This document shows positions 8,966-17,733 of a DNA stretch of 38,379 bases, one piece after another. This DNA is from Casp-actino8 sp039800005. GTDB lineage: Bacteria > Actinomycetota > Acidimicrobiia > Acidimicrobiales > Ilumatobacteraceae. The first letter of the stretch is position 1, and each line of letters starts with the position of its first letter. Both the position numbers and the translations under genes were made by a program. Location of the stretch: assembly GCA_039800005.1 (NCBI GenBank), contig JBDLRN010000006.1, positions 1 to 38,379 of the forward strand. The letters are read 5' to 3'. The notes under the pieces were generated by a model, which made no database searches, was not told the origin of the DNA, and was given only the letters and a program-made list of their open reading frames with translations.

Positions 8966-9763
8966 TCACTCCTCGTCGAGGTACTCGTACGCCATCGAGT
9001 TTAGGTACGGCGTCTCGAGGTTCACGGTGGTGCGACCACCGGCCTCGTCGACCGGACCCAACGTGACCGGAATCGGCGACTGGGTGCCGAAGGCCGACGG
9101 CGACGCGTAGAAGGCCAATGGTTCGCCCTCTTCGCGGAACTCCGCGGGGATCGACAGTCCGTACGACGAGACCAGACGATCGGGGTTCAGCACCACTCCG
9201 AGCGTGGCGGCGTGACGAGCCTCGTCGGCGCCGATGCCCATGGCGGCGCGGCGCAACTCACGATCGGTGAGCATGGGCGTGTACATCTGGTACGTGGCAC
9301 CGGCGAGGGTCTCGAGGGCATAGGCGAGAGCCAACACGTCGGCCGCTGGGTCGGCGGCCTGGGCAATGAGGCCCAGAGCCGGTTCGACGTAGATCGACTG
9401 CAGACGCGGGTTGGGTTCGGTGAAGGCACGTCCGCCCGCGGCGACGGTGAGATCGGCGGTCGCTTCGGCATGCGCTTCGTGGTCGGCGAGAAACCGCGCT
9501 GCCAGCTGAGCGGCATCCCCCGACAAGTAGCCGGCCGAGGCGGCTGCTTCGTACACGAAGATGGCGTTGTATTCGAGCGATGTCGCCGTACGCAGCAGTG
9601 TCACGTCGGTGACGGGCGCATCGGGCAGATCGGCCGGCTCGGGTGTGAGACCGATGCGGGCGATACCCGACGGCTCGCTACCGCCACAGGCGGCGAGCAG
9701 GGCACCCAACGAGATGCTCGCGCCACCAGCGAGCAGGAAACGACGACGAGAGAGATGTTGCAT
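8966..9763 (-). CDS. Ferritin-like lipoprotein with twin-arginine signal
   Basis: Protein of about 265 aa. It starts with a twin-arginine signal (SRRRFLLAGG) ending in a lipobox (LLAAC), so a folded, possibly metal-loaded domain would be exported and anchored. The mature part is a four-helix ferritin-like domain with Glu/His pairs spaced as in the superfamily: ATSLEYNAIFVYE, LADHEAHAEA, YALETLAGATYQ and GADEARHAA. Iron or manganese binding is inference. GTG 9769 is an alternative start two codons upstream. The stop of the preceding ferritin-like gene is 2-8 nt away, so the two are translated together. Confidence 0.8.
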   Translation of the reverse strand: MQHLSRRRFLLAGGASISLGALLAACGGSEPSGIARIGLTPEPADLPDAPVTDVTLLRTATSLEYNAIFVYEAAASAGYLSGDAAQLAARFLADHEAHAEATADLTVAAGGRAFTEPNPRLQSIYVEPALGLIAQAADPAADVLALAYALETLAGATYQMYTPMLTDRELRRAAMGIGADEARHAATLGVVLNPDRLVSSYGLSIPAEFREEGEPLAFYASPSAFGTQSPIPVTLGPVDEAGGRTTVNLETPYLNSMAYEYLDEE

Positions 9764-9771
9764 GTCCACGA

Positions 9772-10272
9772 TCAGTTCTCCGGGCTCAGCGCTGTGATGT
9801 CGGCGGGGGTGACCAAGAAGAGGTCGGTGTCGGCGATCGGCGAGAGGCCGGCCATCGCGGCGAGTGCCGACACGTGTCGTGCCTCGGCGATCACGACCGA
9901 CGACACGAGAGCGGCGCCATCGGTTCCTTCGAGCACGTCGAGCAACGACAGGTGCGTGGTGAGCAGAGTGTTCTCGAGTTCGTGCGCCGCCAACGCGAAC
10001 GTGTCGGCGTCGCCGGTGAACTGGTTCTCGTAGGCGTCGAACACGTCGTCGAGTCGCGCTTGCGGAGCGTCGCGACCGATGAGGGCCGAAATCGCTTGGC
10101 TCGCCGCGTCGTGGTGAGCGGCGAGGGCGGCCACGCTCGGTGTGTGCGAGCCGGCGGCGTCGGCACTCACGGCGGCCTGGTAGAGATCACGGGCGGCGAG
10201 TTCGGCCTGTTGGGCGAAGCCGAGGAGGGCGGAATCGGCGGCCGTCGGTCGGCGCGGGGGAGTGGTTGTCAC
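9772..10272 (-). CDS. Second ferritin-like domain protein, no signal
   Basis: Cytoplasmic protein of 166 aa built from four helices, with ferritin-type acidic/His residues in QQAELAARDLYQ, ALAAHHDAASQ, AAHELENTLLTTH and VIAEARHVSA. It is a partner by position of the exported ferritin-like lipoprotein. GTG 10272 is chosen because a GAAAGGA Shine-Dalgarno lies upstream and the N-terminus is short; the frame stays open for another 190 codons upstream but that is the shadow of the kinase gene. It lies 59 nt after the glycerol kinase stop, so it may be the tail of the glpD operon. Confidence 0.78.
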   Translation of the reverse strand: MTTTPPRRPTAADSALLGFAQQAELAARDLYQAAVSADAAGSHTPSVAALAAHHDAASQAISALIGRDAPQARLDDVFDAYENQFTGDADTFALAAHELENTLLTTHLSLLDVLEGTDGAALVSSVVIAEARHVSALAAMAGLSPIADTDLFLVTPADITALSPEN

Positions 10273-10331
10273 CGCTGATCCTTTCGGGCGTTGGTGGGGG
10301 ACGTGTCGGACGAATCCAGGACCCGAACAGC

Positions 10332-11804
10332 CTAGAAGTCCAGGGCCGAGAGGTCGGGTATCCAACCTTCGACTCGGGTCACAGCCTCGGCCCAGTCGGC
10401 CCGCCAGCGAGCCCGATCGACCGTCGGGTCGGGCTCGACCGTGGCCGCCGGTCGCCACTGGGCGGCGATGTCGTCGAGGTCCGACCAAACCCCGGTGGCC
10501 AGGCCGGCGAGGTAGGCCGCCCCGAGAGTGGTGGCCTCGCTGACCGGTGACACGCTGATCGGTCGCCCGGTCGCCGTGGCCAGCGCCGACACGAAGGTCG
10601 GGTTCCGGCTCATGCCACCGTCGATCCGGATCTCGTCGATCGTCAGGTGGGGGTGATCGGCCGAGACGGCCTCGCACAGATCGGCCCCGCGATGGGCGAC
10701 CCCTTCCAGAACGGCGCGCACCACGTGGGCGCGCGTCGAGCCGCGGGTGAGGCCGAAGAGTCCGCCCCGGGCACCGTAATCCCAGTGAGGTGTGGCCAGA
10801 CCGAGCAGGGCTGGTACGAAAAAGACGCCGTCGGTGGTGGGGCACGAGGCCGCGATGTCATGGGTGGCCTCCGCCGACGGGGCCAGGCCGAGGTCGGACA
10901 CCACCCATTCGACGGCACTGCCGGCCGAGAGCATGATGGCCTCCGATCCCCAGGTGAGCGCACCGTTGCGGCTCCAGGCCACGATGGGGAAGGTTCCGTG
11001 CGCCGTGCGATCGGCGGCCGCCGGGGCCGAGGGTCCGGTGACCACGTCGAACATGCCGCCGGTGCCGAAGGTGCACTTGGCCATGCCGGGACGAACACAC
11101 GATTGACCCATGAGCGACGCCTGCTGATCACCCACGAGCGCGGCGATCGGCGGCGCACCGGGCAGGGCGGTGGCCACCCCCAACACGCCCGACGACTCGA
11201 CGATGGTCGGCAGCATGGTCGCATCGACGCCCATGAGGCCCAGAACCCGTTCGTTCCAGTGCGGCGGGCCATCGGTGAACGACGCCAGACCGGTGACCGC
11301 GGCGTTGGTGTGGTCGGTGACGTGCGAACCCGAGGTTCCGCCGCTGAGAGTCCAGGCGATCCAGGAGTCGACCGTGCCGAGACGGATGTCGTCACGATCG
11401 TGATCGGCGAGTTGGGTCAGCAACCATTTGGCCTTGGTGGCCGTCTGATTGGGCGCGAGGGCCAGACCGTGTTCGGCGCGAGCGACGATGCAGTCACCGA
11501 CCGTGCGCAGATCCTGCCAGCCGATGGCCGGGGCGAGAGCACGGTCGGTGCGGCGACTCCACGCGACGGTGCTGGCGCGTTGCGCGGTGATGCCCACGCC
11601 GCTCACCGGTCCACCGTCGCGCAGGGCGAGGTGGGCGACTTCGAGCACGAGACGAGCCATCTCGTCGGCGTCGAATTCGACGAGGCCGGGTGCCGGTGTC
11701 GACGGAGCGAAGGCGCGGTGGTGAAGTGCGGTGACCGTGGCGTCGTCACGCACCACGGCGGCTCGCAGGCCACTCGTGCCCACGTCGATGACGAGAATCG
11801 ACAT
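10332..11804 (-). CDS. glpK: FGGY-family carbohydrate kinase, probable glycerol kinase
   Basis: ATP-dependent kinase of 490 aa. N-terminal phosphate motif VIDVGTSGLRAAVV, substrate region GITAQRAS and GWQDLRT, the FGGY signature stretch GDQQASLMGQ with GMAKCTFGTGG, and C-terminal RIDGGMSRNPTFV. The GDQQASL-GMAK-FGTGG block is the form seen in glycerol kinases, and the operon with glycerol-3-phosphate dehydrogenase supports glycerol as substrate. Xylulokinase or another FGGY activity cannot be excluded. Its ATG shares one base with the TGA of the upstream membrane-protein gene (TGATG), so translation is coupled. Confidence 0.82.
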   Translation of the reverse strand: MSILVIDVGTSGLRAAVVRDDATVTALHHRAFAPSTPAPGLVEFDADEMARLVLEVAHLALRDGGPVSGVGITAQRASTVAWSRRTDRALAPAIGWQDLRTVGDCIVARAEHGLALAPNQTATKAKWLLTQLADHDRDDIRLGTVDSWIAWTLSGGTSGSHVTDHTNAAVTGLASFTDGPPHWNERVLGLMGVDATMLPTIVESSGVLGVATALPGAPPIAALVGDQQASLMGQSCVRPGMAKCTFGTGGMFDVVTGPSAPAAADRTAHGTFPIVAWSRNGALTWGSEAIMLSAGSAVEWVVSDLGLAPSAEATHDIAASCPTTDGVFFVPALLGLATPHWDYGARGGLFGLTRGSTRAHVVRAVLEGVAHRGADLCEAVSADHPHLTIDEIRIDGGMSRNPTFVSALATATGRPISVSPVSEATTLGAAYLAGLATGVWSDLDDIAAQWRPAATVEPDPTVDRARWRADWAEAVTRVEGWIPDLSALDF

Positions 11805-12262
11805 CAGTCGTTTCTCGTTTCGGGCCGCGAATCGGGTCGCGACATCGGTTGCATGCCGCGATCCTGCAGATACGAGCCGAGGAATCCGCCGAACACTCCC
11901 ATGGCCAGCGCGACGGTGAGGTTGAACATCACACCGCTCCAACGCACGTCACCACCGCGCGCCACCTTCACCACGACGAGGACCGCTTGCGGAATCACGT
12001 AGGCCACACCGGCTGTGACCAGTCCGTGCGACAACGGCGTGCGGCGGTTCTGATGCCAGGCCGACACCCCGGCGCCGAGAAGGAAGCCCACCGCGGCACC
12101 GAACGACAACAAAGCGGCCAGGGCGGCACGTCCGCCTTCGGGCGTGGTGTCGCCGGCGACGAGACGGGCCGCCACCGAGAACGGCACCGCGAACACCAAT
12201 GCGACCGATCCGCCGGCGCGGATGGCCGCGCGATCCCATCGGCTGTCAGAACTCGAAGTCAT
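11804..12262 (-). CDS. Small four-helix membrane protein, unknown function
   Basis: Protein of 152 aa that I do not recognise. Four hydrophobic segments are visible at about 18-36, 46-68, 80-100 and 112-131, with short polar ends. It sits between the alkyl-DHAP-synthase-like flavoprotein (4-nt ATGA overlap) and the glycerol kinase (1-nt overlap), so it is surely part of the operon. It has no aquaporin NPA motifs, so it is not a GlpF-type channel. A role in glycerol or lipid-precursor transport or as a membrane anchor is speculation. Confidence 0.75.
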   Translation of the reverse strand: MTSSSDSRWDRAAIRAGGSVALVFAVPFSVAARLVAGDTTPEGGRAALAALLSFGAAVGFLLGAGVSAWHQNRRTPLSHGLVTAGVAYVIPQAVLVVVKVARGGDVRWSGVMFNLTVALAMGVFGGFLGSYLQDRGMQPMSRPDSRPETRND

Positions 12263-13743
12263 CTCGTCTCGAAGTCATCGTTCAGTCCCATCTTTCCGGG
12301 ATTCAGGATGCCATGCGGATCGAGGGCGTGCTTGATCGCGTTCAACACGTCGAGTCCGACGCCGAGGCCCTCGCGCACGTACGACGCCCGGTTGAGTCCG
12401 ATGCCGTGGTGGTGGCTGAGATTTCCGCCGGCTTCGAGCACGGCGCGCGCACCGGCGTCCCAGAGGGTTCGATACGTGCGTTCGAAGTCCTCGAGATCGT
12501 CATCGGGTCGGGTGGCAAAGGTGAAGTAGAGGCACGCACCGTCGGTGTAACTGTGCGACAGATGACAGGTCGCCGTACGAGCCCCGGCGTCGAGCAGTGC
12601 TCGACAGGTCGACTCGTACACGTGCTCCAAGCGGATCCACGGTCCGGCGATCTCCATGGTGTCGACCACGTATCCCTTGCGAGTGAGGGCCTGCAGTCCA
12701 CTCGTGTCGTTGCGATGTTCGAGCCACGCCGCGACCAATTCGACATCGCGCGGGAAGCACCCGTCGGTCGCCAGGCACTCCTCGTCGACCACGGCCATCG
12801 AGGCGTCGACCGCCACGACGTCGCCTTCGTCGAGCACCAACAGGATGCAGTCGTCTCCGTTGCCACCACGACCGCGAGCGCTTTCCTCCGCGTCGTACAG
12901 ACGAAGCACCGCAGGAGTCGCGCCGCGCTGCATGATCCGTCGGCATGCGTCGAGCCCAGTGGCGAAATCGCGGAACGCATAGGCGGCGCGACGCTCGCTG
13001 GCCGGAGACGGATGGGCGCGCAACCACACCCGCGTGACGATGCCGAGCGTTCCTTCGCTGCCGACGAACAATTGGGTCAGATCGGGACCGGCGGCGGCTC
13101 GTGGGGCGCCACCGGTGCGGACCACGCGACCGTCGGCGAGCACCACCTCGAGTCCGACGACCATGTCTTCGACCTTGCCGTAACGCGTCGAGTACTGGCC
13201 GGCGCCTCGACACGCGACCCAACCGCCCACGGTCGAGATGTCGAAACTCTGCGGATAGTGACCGACCGTCATGCCGTAGTGCGTCAGCCGCTCCTCGAGA
13301 TCGGGTCCGAAGGTTCCGGGACGCACGTCGACGACGAGCGACACGTCGTCGACGTCGTTCACGCCCTGCATCCCGGACAGATCGAGCAGAACGCCACCGT
13401 GTCGCGGAACCGACGCTCCGCACACCCCGCTGCGCCCGCCGGCCGGCGTGAGGGGGACGCGCTCGCGATGGCAGATGGCGGCGACGCGACTCACCTCGTC
13501 GGTCGACGAGGGGCGGCACACCACGGCACACGACGCGGCGATCTCTTCGTGAAGCGCCCAGCGCATGGTGAGCGGCCACCAGTCGCGGCTCGCCTGTGCT
13601 CGGGCCAGCGGATCGACGTCGATCGCGCACACGGCGGCGAGTTCCTGAAGAACCGATTCGGGAATTGCGCGAGCCGTCCAGCGCGTGGTGATCGATCCGT
13701 CGGCTCGGGGAACCAGTTCGATCGGTTCGGTGATCTCACGCAT
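12259..13743 (-). CDS. FAD-binding oxidoreductase resembling alkyl-dihydroxyacetone-phosphate synthase
   Basis: PCMH/VAO-type flavoprotein of 494 aa. FAD-binding motifs are TPAGGRSGVCGAS, GHYPQSFDISTVGGW and LFVGSEGTLGIVTRVW. The C-terminal part has SHSYTDGACLYFTF and SHHHGIGLNR; the HHHG segment is a hallmark of alkyl-DHAP synthase (AGPS), and the STVGGW and YTDGACLYF stretches also match that group better than D-lactate or glycolate oxidases. AGPS swaps the acyl group of acyl-DHAP for an alkyl chain, the first step to ether lipids. Actinobacterial members are often only called FAD-linked oxidases, so the exact reaction is open. It overlaps the glpD stop by 8 nt. Confidence 0.82.
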   Translation of the reverse strand: MREITEPIELVPRADGSITTRWTARAIPESVLQELAAVCAIDVDPLARAQASRDWWPLTMRWALHEEIAASCAVVCRPSSTDEVSRVAAICHRERVPLTPAGGRSGVCGASVPRHGGVLLDLSGMQGVNDVDDVSLVVDVRPGTFGPDLEERLTHYGMTVGHYPQSFDISTVGGWVACRGAGQYSTRYGKVEDMVVGLEVVLADGRVVRTGGAPRAAAGPDLTQLFVGSEGTLGIVTRVWLRAHPSPASERRAAYAFRDFATGLDACRRIMQRGATPAVLRLYDAEESARGRGGNGDDCILLVLDEGDVVAVDASMAVVDEECLATDGCFPRDVELVAAWLEHRNDTSGLQALTRKGYVVDTMEIAGPWIRLEHVYESTCRALLDAGARTATCHLSHSYTDGACLYFTFATRPDDDLEDFERTYRTLWDAGARAVLEAGGNLSHHHGIGLNRASYVREGLGVGLDVLNAIKHALDPHGILNPGKMGLNDDFETR

Positions 13744-15286
13744 ACAACTCGTCCTCTCGCAGTCCACCGGCCACGGTCTCGTGTTCGCAGATCTCGACGA
13801 AGGCCGACACCTCGTCGGCGATTCGTGCGTCGTCCCAACCGAGAGCCGGGGCGATCAGCGCAGCGACGGCCGGGGCGGCCCGGCGAGAGGCCTCTCGGTC
13901 GAACAAGAGGCCGCGAGTTCGGCGCGAGAGGACGTCGTCGAGGGTGGTGGCCATCTCGTGACGAACGGCGTAGATCGCATCGGCGCGTCGATAAGGGAGT
14001 CCTTCGACGAGGAGTTCGCCCAGACTCTGATCGGCGCGGACCATCTGCTCGATCTCTCGTTCGCGCCGACCGTCGTGGCCGTGCAAGCGAAGTCGCTTCG
14101 TGCGACAGCGGGCGCGCCGGCCGAGTCGATCCATGACGGCGTCGACCGTGTCCTCGGCCATGCGTCGATAGGTCGTGAGCTTGCCGCCGGTGACGGTGAT
14201 GGCGCCGTCCTCGCTCGTGGTGACCAGATGGCGACGCGACAGATCGGCCGTTCGCCCGGACGAGCCCGTCGACCCGTCGCCCACGACGAGCGGACGCAGG
14301 CCGGCCCACGAACCCGTCACGTCGTCGATCGTGACATCGGTGTTCACGCTCGCGTTGAGAGCACGCAACACGTAGTCGACGTCGTCGCGCGTGCATTGCG
14401 GATCGTCGAGCGGCCCGCGGTAGTCGGTGTCGGTCGTGCCGACGTAGGTGTGGGTGAACGTGCCGTCGGGGCGCGGACCCCACGGCACGACGAACAACGA
14501 CCGCTTGTCCCTCGGCACCGGAATGACGACGGCGATGCGATTGCGAACCTTCTCCCAACGAACGGTGAGGTGCACTCCCTTGGCGGGACGCGTGGGCACC
14601 TGACGATTCCAGACTCCGGTCGCGTCGACGATCACGTCGGCCTGCGTCGACGTCTCCCGACCGTCGACGCTCACTCGCCCTTCGCCGAGATGCGCACAGC
14701 GATTGACGACGACCGCACCCAGTTCGGCCGCGGTGCGAGCGAGTGCGAGGCACAACCGTGCGTCGTCGGCTTCGGCGTCGTAGTACACGTAGGCCGCCGC
14801 GAGTCGTTCGGCGTTCATGGTCGGCATGTACGACAGTGCCCGAGTTCGCCTCGCTCGACGATGCAGGCGACCGATGCGCCAACCTCCGGTCAGGTCGTAC
14901 ATCCAGAGCGCCGAGCCGAGGGCCCGCGCGATCTTCCGTGACACGACTCCGTCCTTGGTGAGGATCGGGATCATGAAGGGGAGCACGCGCACCAGATGCG
15001 GTGCGTTGCGATGGAGGCGCTGGCGTTCGTGCAACGCCTCGTAGACCAGGCGAACCTCTCCCTGCTGGAGATAGCGCAACCCGCCGTGGATCAACTTGGA
15101 ACTCTTCGACGAGGTGCCGCTCGCGAAGTCGTCCCGTTCGACGAGGGCCACCCGTAGACCTCGGGAGGCCGCGTCGACCGCCACACCCAGCCCGGTCACT
15201 CCACCACCCACGACCAGGACGTCGAACGACTCGGTGGTCAGGGCCTCGACCATGGCCGAACGCTCGAACGGGCGGGAGGCGACCAC
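13736..15286 (-). CDS. glpD: Glycerol-3-phosphate dehydrogenase (FAD, respiratory)
   Basis: Oxidises glycerol 3-phosphate to dihydroxyacetone phosphate and passes electrons to quinone. The 516-aa protein has VLVVGGGVTGLG for FAD, the GlpD signature RDDFASGTSSKSSKLIHGG, GLRYLQQGE, and the C-terminal helical domain with DDVLSRRTR. I choose GTG 15286, not ATG 15301, because TACTGT (15298-15293) lies exactly 6 nt before the GTG, and the N-terminus then has the usual length before the Rossmann glycines. First gene of an overlapping minus-strand operon; divergent from the Fur-family gene. Confidence 0.92.
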   Translation of the reverse strand: MVASRPFERSAMVEALTTESFDVLVVGGGVTGLGVAVDAASRGLRVALVERDDFASGTSSKSSKLIHGGLRYLQQGEVRLVYEALHERQRLHRNAPHLVRVLPFMIPILTKDGVVSRKIARALGSALWMYDLTGGWRIGRLHRRARRTRALSYMPTMNAERLAAAYVYYDAEADDARLCLALARTAAELGAVVVNRCAHLGEGRVSVDGRETSTQADVIVDATGVWNRQVPTRPAKGVHLTVRWEKVRNRIAVVIPVPRDKRSLFVVPWGPRPDGTFTHTYVGTTDTDYRGPLDDPQCTRDDVDYVLRALNASVNTDVTIDDVTGSWAGLRPLVVGDGSTGSSGRTADLSRRHLVTTSEDGAITVTGGKLTTYRRMAEDTVDAVMDRLGRRARCRTKRLRLHGHDGRREREIEQMVRADQSLGELLVEGLPYRRADAIYAVRHEMATTLDDVLSRRTRGLLFDREASRRAAPAVAALIAPALGWDDARIADEVSAFVEICEHETVAGGLREDELYA

Positions 15287-15401
15287 GCCTCGACAGTACA
15301 TCGTCCCTGTTGAGAGGGTTTCGGCGCGCTGTCACCGTTTTCACACCATGCTGATCTGCACGACTTGCGAACGAGCAGACGGTGACCCCTATTCTCGCCC
15401 C

Positions 15402-15818
15402 GTGCGCTCGCCGGCCGAACTCACCGACATCTTCCGGGCCAACAGCCTGAAGGTGACCCCGCAACGTCAGTTGCTGTTCCGTCTCATGTACGGCAACGAG
15501 TGCCACCCCACGGCCGACTCCCTCTTCGCCCGGGCGTCGGAGGTCATGCCGGGAATCTCGTTGCGCACGGTGTATCAGACCCTCACCGATCTGGCCGCCA
15601 TGGGCGAATTGCGTTCACTCGATCTCGGGACCGGAGCCACTCGCTTCGACCCCAACACCGACGACCATCACCACGTGGTGTGTGATGGCTGCGGTGACGT
15701 TCGTGACGTCTACGTGTCGGGCACCGAAGGCCTGGCCGTCGACGGACTCGGCGGATTCGAGGTCCGGGAAACCTCGATTCTGTTCACAGGTGTCTGTCCG
15801 CGGTGCGCCGCGGGCTGA
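15402..15818 (+). CDS. Fur-family metalloregulator, probably PerR-like
   Basis: DNA-binding repressor of 138 aa. Winged-helix region LKVTPQRQLLFRLM, recognition helix near ISLRTVYQTLTDL, metal-binding DPNTDDHHHVVCDGCGDV, and a second cysteine pair CPRC at the C-terminus, so both structural zinc pairs are present. The DPNTD-HHH form and the rubrerythrin gene 51 nt downstream favour peroxide sensing over iron sensing, but I cannot separate PerR from Fur or Zur by sequence alone. GTG 15402 is preferred over ATG 15348: TATTCT (15390-15395) lies 6 nt before it. Confidence 0.88.
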   Translation: MRSPAELTDIFRANSLKVTPQRQLLFRLMYGNECHPTADSLFARASEVMPGISLRTVYQTLTDLAAMGELRSLDLGTGATRFDPNTDDHHHVVCDGCGDVRDVYVSGTEGLAVDGLGGFEVRETSILFTGVCPRCAAG

Positions 15819-15869
15819 GACAACGAAACCCCCACCAACCACACAACACATGCACAAAGGAGAGTTGTC

Positions 15870-16283
15870 ATGAGCCTCAAGGGCACCAAGACACACGAGA
15901 ACCTGAAGCACGCGTTCGCCGGCGAGAGCCAGGCCAACCGTCGCTACCTCTGGTTCGCCCAGAAGGCCGACGTCGAGGGTTACCCCGACGCCGCCGCACT
16001 GTTCCGTTCGGTCGCCGAAGGCGAAACCGGACACGCCCACGGCCACCTCGAGTTCATCGCCCAGGTGGGCGACCCGGCGACCGATCTGCCGATCGGCGAG
16101 ACCGAGGCCAACTTCAAGGCCTCGATCGAGGGTGAGACCTACGAGTACACCCAGATGTACCCCGGCTTCGCCAAGACCGCCCGTGAAGAAGGCTTCGCCG
16201 AGATCGCCGACTGGTTCGAGACGCTCGCCCGCGCCGAGAAGAGCCACGCCGGTCGTTTCGAGCAGGGCCTCGCGGCTCTCTGA
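15870..16283 (+). CDS. Rubrerythrin lacking the rubredoxin domain
   Basis: Di-iron peroxidase-type protein of 137 aa. It has the ferritin-like four-helix core with Glu/His ligands in AFAGESQANRRY, AEGETGHAHGH, EGETYEYTQMY and ARAEKSHAGRF. Classical rubrerythrins are about 190 aa and end in a CxxC...CxxC rubredoxin domain; that part is missing, so electrons must come from another protein. A strong Shine-Dalgarno (AAAGGAGAG) precedes ATG 15870. Fur/PerR-type regulator upstream, terminator directly downstream. Confidence 0.93.
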   Translation: MSLKGTKTHENLKHAFAGESQANRRYLWFAQKADVEGYPDAAALFRSVAEGETGHAHGHLEFIAQVGDPATDLPIGETEANFKASIEGETYEYTQMYPGFAKTAREEGFAEIADWFETLARAEKSHAGRFEQGLAAL

Positions 16284-16332
16284 CCGACAGGCCCTCGTCC
16301 GATGAGGGTCACCTGCTAAGAACATGTCGAGG

Positions 16333-16366
16333 GGGTCGACGTCGCCGTGAGGCGCGTCGACCCTTT
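16333..16366 (+). terminator. Rho-independent-type terminator after rubrerythrin
   Basis: A long GC hairpin: outer arms GGGTCGACG (16333-16341) and CGTCGACCC (16355-16363) pair perfectly, inner arms CGCC and GGCG add four pairs around a GTGA loop, with one bulged T. TTT follows at 16364-16366. It would lower read-through from rubrerythrin into the Fe-S protein gene. Confidence 0.75.
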
Positions 16367-16408
16367 CGATGCCCCGAGTCTTGTCGACATGAAACAACGA
16401 GGAAATCC

Positions 16409-17719
16409 GTGACCATCACCTACGACCCGAATCATCCGAAGTATCTCGACGAAAAGGATGTTCGTGACGAACTCACACGGGTCTACGACCTGTGTCACGG
16501 CTGTCGCCTGTGCTTCAAGTTCTGCACGGCGTTCCCGACGTTGTTCGATTTCATCGACCAGCACGAGGACCAGGACGCCGGACGGCTGACGCCGGCCCAG
16601 CAGGACCAGGTCATCGACGAGTGCTTCCAGTGCAAACTCTGCTACATCAACTGCCCGTACATTCCCGGCCAGAGCGAATGGGAACTCGATTTCCCGCGCC
16701 TCATGCTGCGCGCCGACGCCATGCGCACGGTCAACAAGCAGGTGCCCGTTCGTGATCGTCTCACGACCAAGGTGATGGGTCGAACCGACTTGCTCGGCAA
16801 GGTCGCCACTGCAACGCCGGTGGCCAACAAGATTCTCGGTGCGAAGAAGGGCTCGGCGGTTCGCAAGGTGGTCGAGAAGACCGCCGGTGTGTCGTCGAAG
16901 CGTCTGCTTCCCCCGTTCGCCCGTCAGCGCTTCACCACGTGGTTCGCCCGGCGTCCCAAGTTGCGTCTCGGCAAGCGTCAGGGTCGAGTCGCCATCTACC
17001 CCACGTGTCTCGTCGAGTACCAGGCGCCCGAGATCGGTCACGACCTCGTGAAGGTCTACGAACGCAACGGGATCGAGTGCACCCTCGCGAACACCACCAA
17101 GTGCTGTGGAGCCCCGTTCCTGCACAGCGGCGACATCGAGCAGTTCAAGAAGGTCGCCGCCGAGAACGTGGCGGCGCTGGCCGAATCGGTGCGCCAGGGC
17201 AACGACATCGTCGTTCCCCAGCCCACGTGTGGTTACGTCCTGAAGAAGGACTACGTCGACTACATCGGGGGCGCCGACGCACAGCTCGTGGCCGAGAACA
17301 CCTACGACTCGAGCGAATACCTCATCAAGCTCCACAAAGCCGACGACACCTCGCTCGACACCGAGTTCACCGGCGACGTGCCCGAGAGCATCACGTACCA
17401 CACGCCGTGCCACCTGCGTGCGCAGAACATCGGATTGAAGAGCCGTGACCTCATGAAGCTCACCGGCGCCAAGATCAAACTGGTGCAACAGTGTTCGGGC
17501 ATCGATGGCATGTGGGGTCTGCGCGCCGAGAACGCCGATCTCTCGCTGCCCATCGCGGCCAAGTTGGCCGACGAGATCGTGAAGGCCGACGGTGATGTGG
17601 TGACCGGTGACTGTCATCTCGCCAACGTGGCCATCAACGAACAGACCGGGCGTGAACCTTTGCACCCGTTGCAGCTGGTCGCCCGTGCGTACGGAATTCC
17701 CGAAGAACCCAAGAAGTGA
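16409..17719 (+). CDS. Iron-sulfur protein of the GlpC / heterodisulfide-reductase type (two 4Fe-4S plus two CCG domains)
   Basis: Electron-transfer protein of 436 aa. Residues about 29-90 hold two ferredoxin-type clusters (CHGCRLCFKFC and CFQCKLCYINCPY). The rest carries two cysteine-rich CCG domains, visible as TKCCGAPFLHSGD and, near the end, CHLRAQNIG with CSGIDGMWG and a late GDCH. Such domains bind non-cubane or extra Fe-S clusters in HdrB/GlpC-like proteins. Despite the GlpC resemblance, no glpA/glpB pair is here; the rubrerythrin before and DUF3501 after it recur together in many genomes, so electron supply to rubrerythrin is my inference. GTG start after GAGG. Confidence 0.87.
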   Translation: MTITYDPNHPKYLDEKDVRDELTRVYDLCHGCRLCFKFCTAFPTLFDFIDQHEDQDAGRLTPAQQDQVIDECFQCKLCYINCPYIPGQSEWELDFPRLMLRADAMRTVNKQVPVRDRLTTKVMGRTDLLGKVATATPVANKILGAKKGSAVRKVVEKTAGVSSKRLLPPFARQRFTTWFARRPKLRLGKRQGRVAIYPTCLVEYQAPEIGHDLVKVYERNGIECTLANTTKCCGAPFLHSGDIEQFKKVAAENVAALAESVRQGNDIVVPQPTCGYVLKKDYVDYIGGADAQLVAENTYDSSEYLIKLHKADDTSLDTEFTGDVPESITYHTPCHLRAQNIGLKSRDLMKLTGAKIKLVQQCSGIDGMWGLRAENADLSLPIAAKLADEIVKADGDVVTGDCHLANVAINEQTGREPLHPLQLVARAYGIPEEPKK

Positions 17720-17733
17720 CCCAAGGAGACGAC

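Noticed and set aside
16409..17719. Fe-S protein as GlpC partner of the nearby GlpD
   Set aside because: The GlpD here is the stand-alone aerobic type, on the opposite strand, and no GlpB is present; the gene belongs with rubrerythrin and DUF3501.
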